Shown here piece by piece: positions 63,886 through 64,000 of a DNA stretch of 64,000 nucleotides. Numbering within the stretch: the first letter of the stretch is position 1; each line of letters opens with the position of its first letter. The stretch lies in the NCBI RefSeq assembly GCF_000168975.1, contig NZ_AAUW01000019.1, positions 62,001-126,000 of the forward strand. Reading direction: 5' to 3'. This DNA is from Roseibium aggregatum IAM 12614 (GTDB lineage: Bacteria > Pseudomonadota > Alphaproteobacteria > Rhizobiales > Stappiaceae). The notes under the pieces were generated by a model that saw nothing but the letters and a program-made list of their open reading frames with translations, did no database searches and was not told the DNA's origin. A program made the translations under genes and the position numbers.

Positions 63886-64000
63886 AAGCTATCAAGGTTG
63901 CCGCCGTTCAGGCAGCTCCGATTTTTCTGGACCTGAACCGCTCCATCGACAAAGCCGAACAACTGATCACGGAAGCTGCCCGCAACGGCGCGAAGATCAT
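63882..64000 (+). CDS. nitrilase-superfamily hydrolase, 5' part only
   Basis: The window ends 39 residues into the gene. MKAIKVAAVQAAPIFLDLNR, then AEQLITEAARNGAKI, is the first strand and helix of the nitrilase/amidase/N-carbamoylase superfamily. AAGGGGAAA precedes the ATG by about 6 nt. The 4-bp overlap with the permease gene makes it part of the transport operon. Nitrilase, amidase and carbamoylase cannot be told apart without the Cys-containing part beyond the edge. Confidence 0.8.
   Translation, partial: MKAIKVAAVQAAPIFLDLNRSIDKAEQLITEAARNGAKI

Overview
The window is about 64 kb of GC-rich DNA with short gene gaps, many LysR, GntR, AraC and MocR regulators, and TRAP and ABC importers for organic acids, sugars and amides. 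This fits a metabolically versatile alphaproteobacterium of the Hyphomicrobiales. A marine Stappiaceae genus such as Roseibium is my guess from style and protein wording, not from a database match. I saw no rRNA, CRISPR array, insertion sequence or prophage.

Layout. 0.2-5.4 kb: a tRNA-Leu(CAA), a cupin protein, a CYTH-CHAD protein, an XRE regulator divergent from an exported beta-propeller, and a PPOX flavoprotein. 5.5-12.4 kb: dgdA and its divergent LysR regulator dgdR (2-aminoisobutyrate use), a GntR/GNAT pair facing a class I/II aminotransferase across a strong inverted repeat, a small haem-copper-oxidase-like membrane protein and an exported penicillin V acylase-like hydrolase. 12.6-19.2 kb, nearly all minus strand: an HlyD-type membrane fusion pair, an outer-membrane barrel, an AraC regulator, an exported NTF2-like protein and a DUF1254/DUF1214 protein. 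19.7-25.1 kb: LysR, amidase and a TRAP importer in the order large permease, binding protein, small permease. 25.6-34.7 kb: a LuxR-type regulator, a 1353-residue autotransporter with a glycine-rich passenger, a second barrel paralogous to the first, and an exported type I sulfatase. 35.0-39.9 kb: three small unknown proteins, a Crp/Fnr regulator, two tiny proteins (one of 38 residues with its own promoter) and two divergent transglutaminase-like proteins.

40.4-49.5 kb holds a sugar ABC importer flanked by two paralogous SGNH hydrolases and a ROK regulator. It is also a decay zone: the sugar-binding protein gene carries an in-frame TAG and a ruined 5' end, a PfpI/DJ-1 gene carries an in-frame TGA, and only pieces remain of a TetR regulator and a DMT permease. 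49.7-54.9 kb: a DMT exporter divergent from a MocR regulator, then a ThDP-dependent decarboxylase-like enzyme coupled to a DsbA-like protein, closed by a strong terminator.

55.1-64 kb: two tandem aldehyde dehydrogenase paralogs run divergently from an AraC regulator, which is followed by a branched-chain-amino-acid-type ABC importer (Tat-exported binding protein, two ATPases, two permeases; the last four genes overlap end to start) whose reading ends in the start of a nitrilase-superfamily gene cut by the window edge. I read this as an inducible uptake and catabolism locus for a nitrile or amide whose products pass through aldehydes. Several intergenic regions carry near-perfect palindromes or spaced repeats that look like operators, and a short dispersed repeat (GGGTCCACACC-type) sits just after four unrelated genes.
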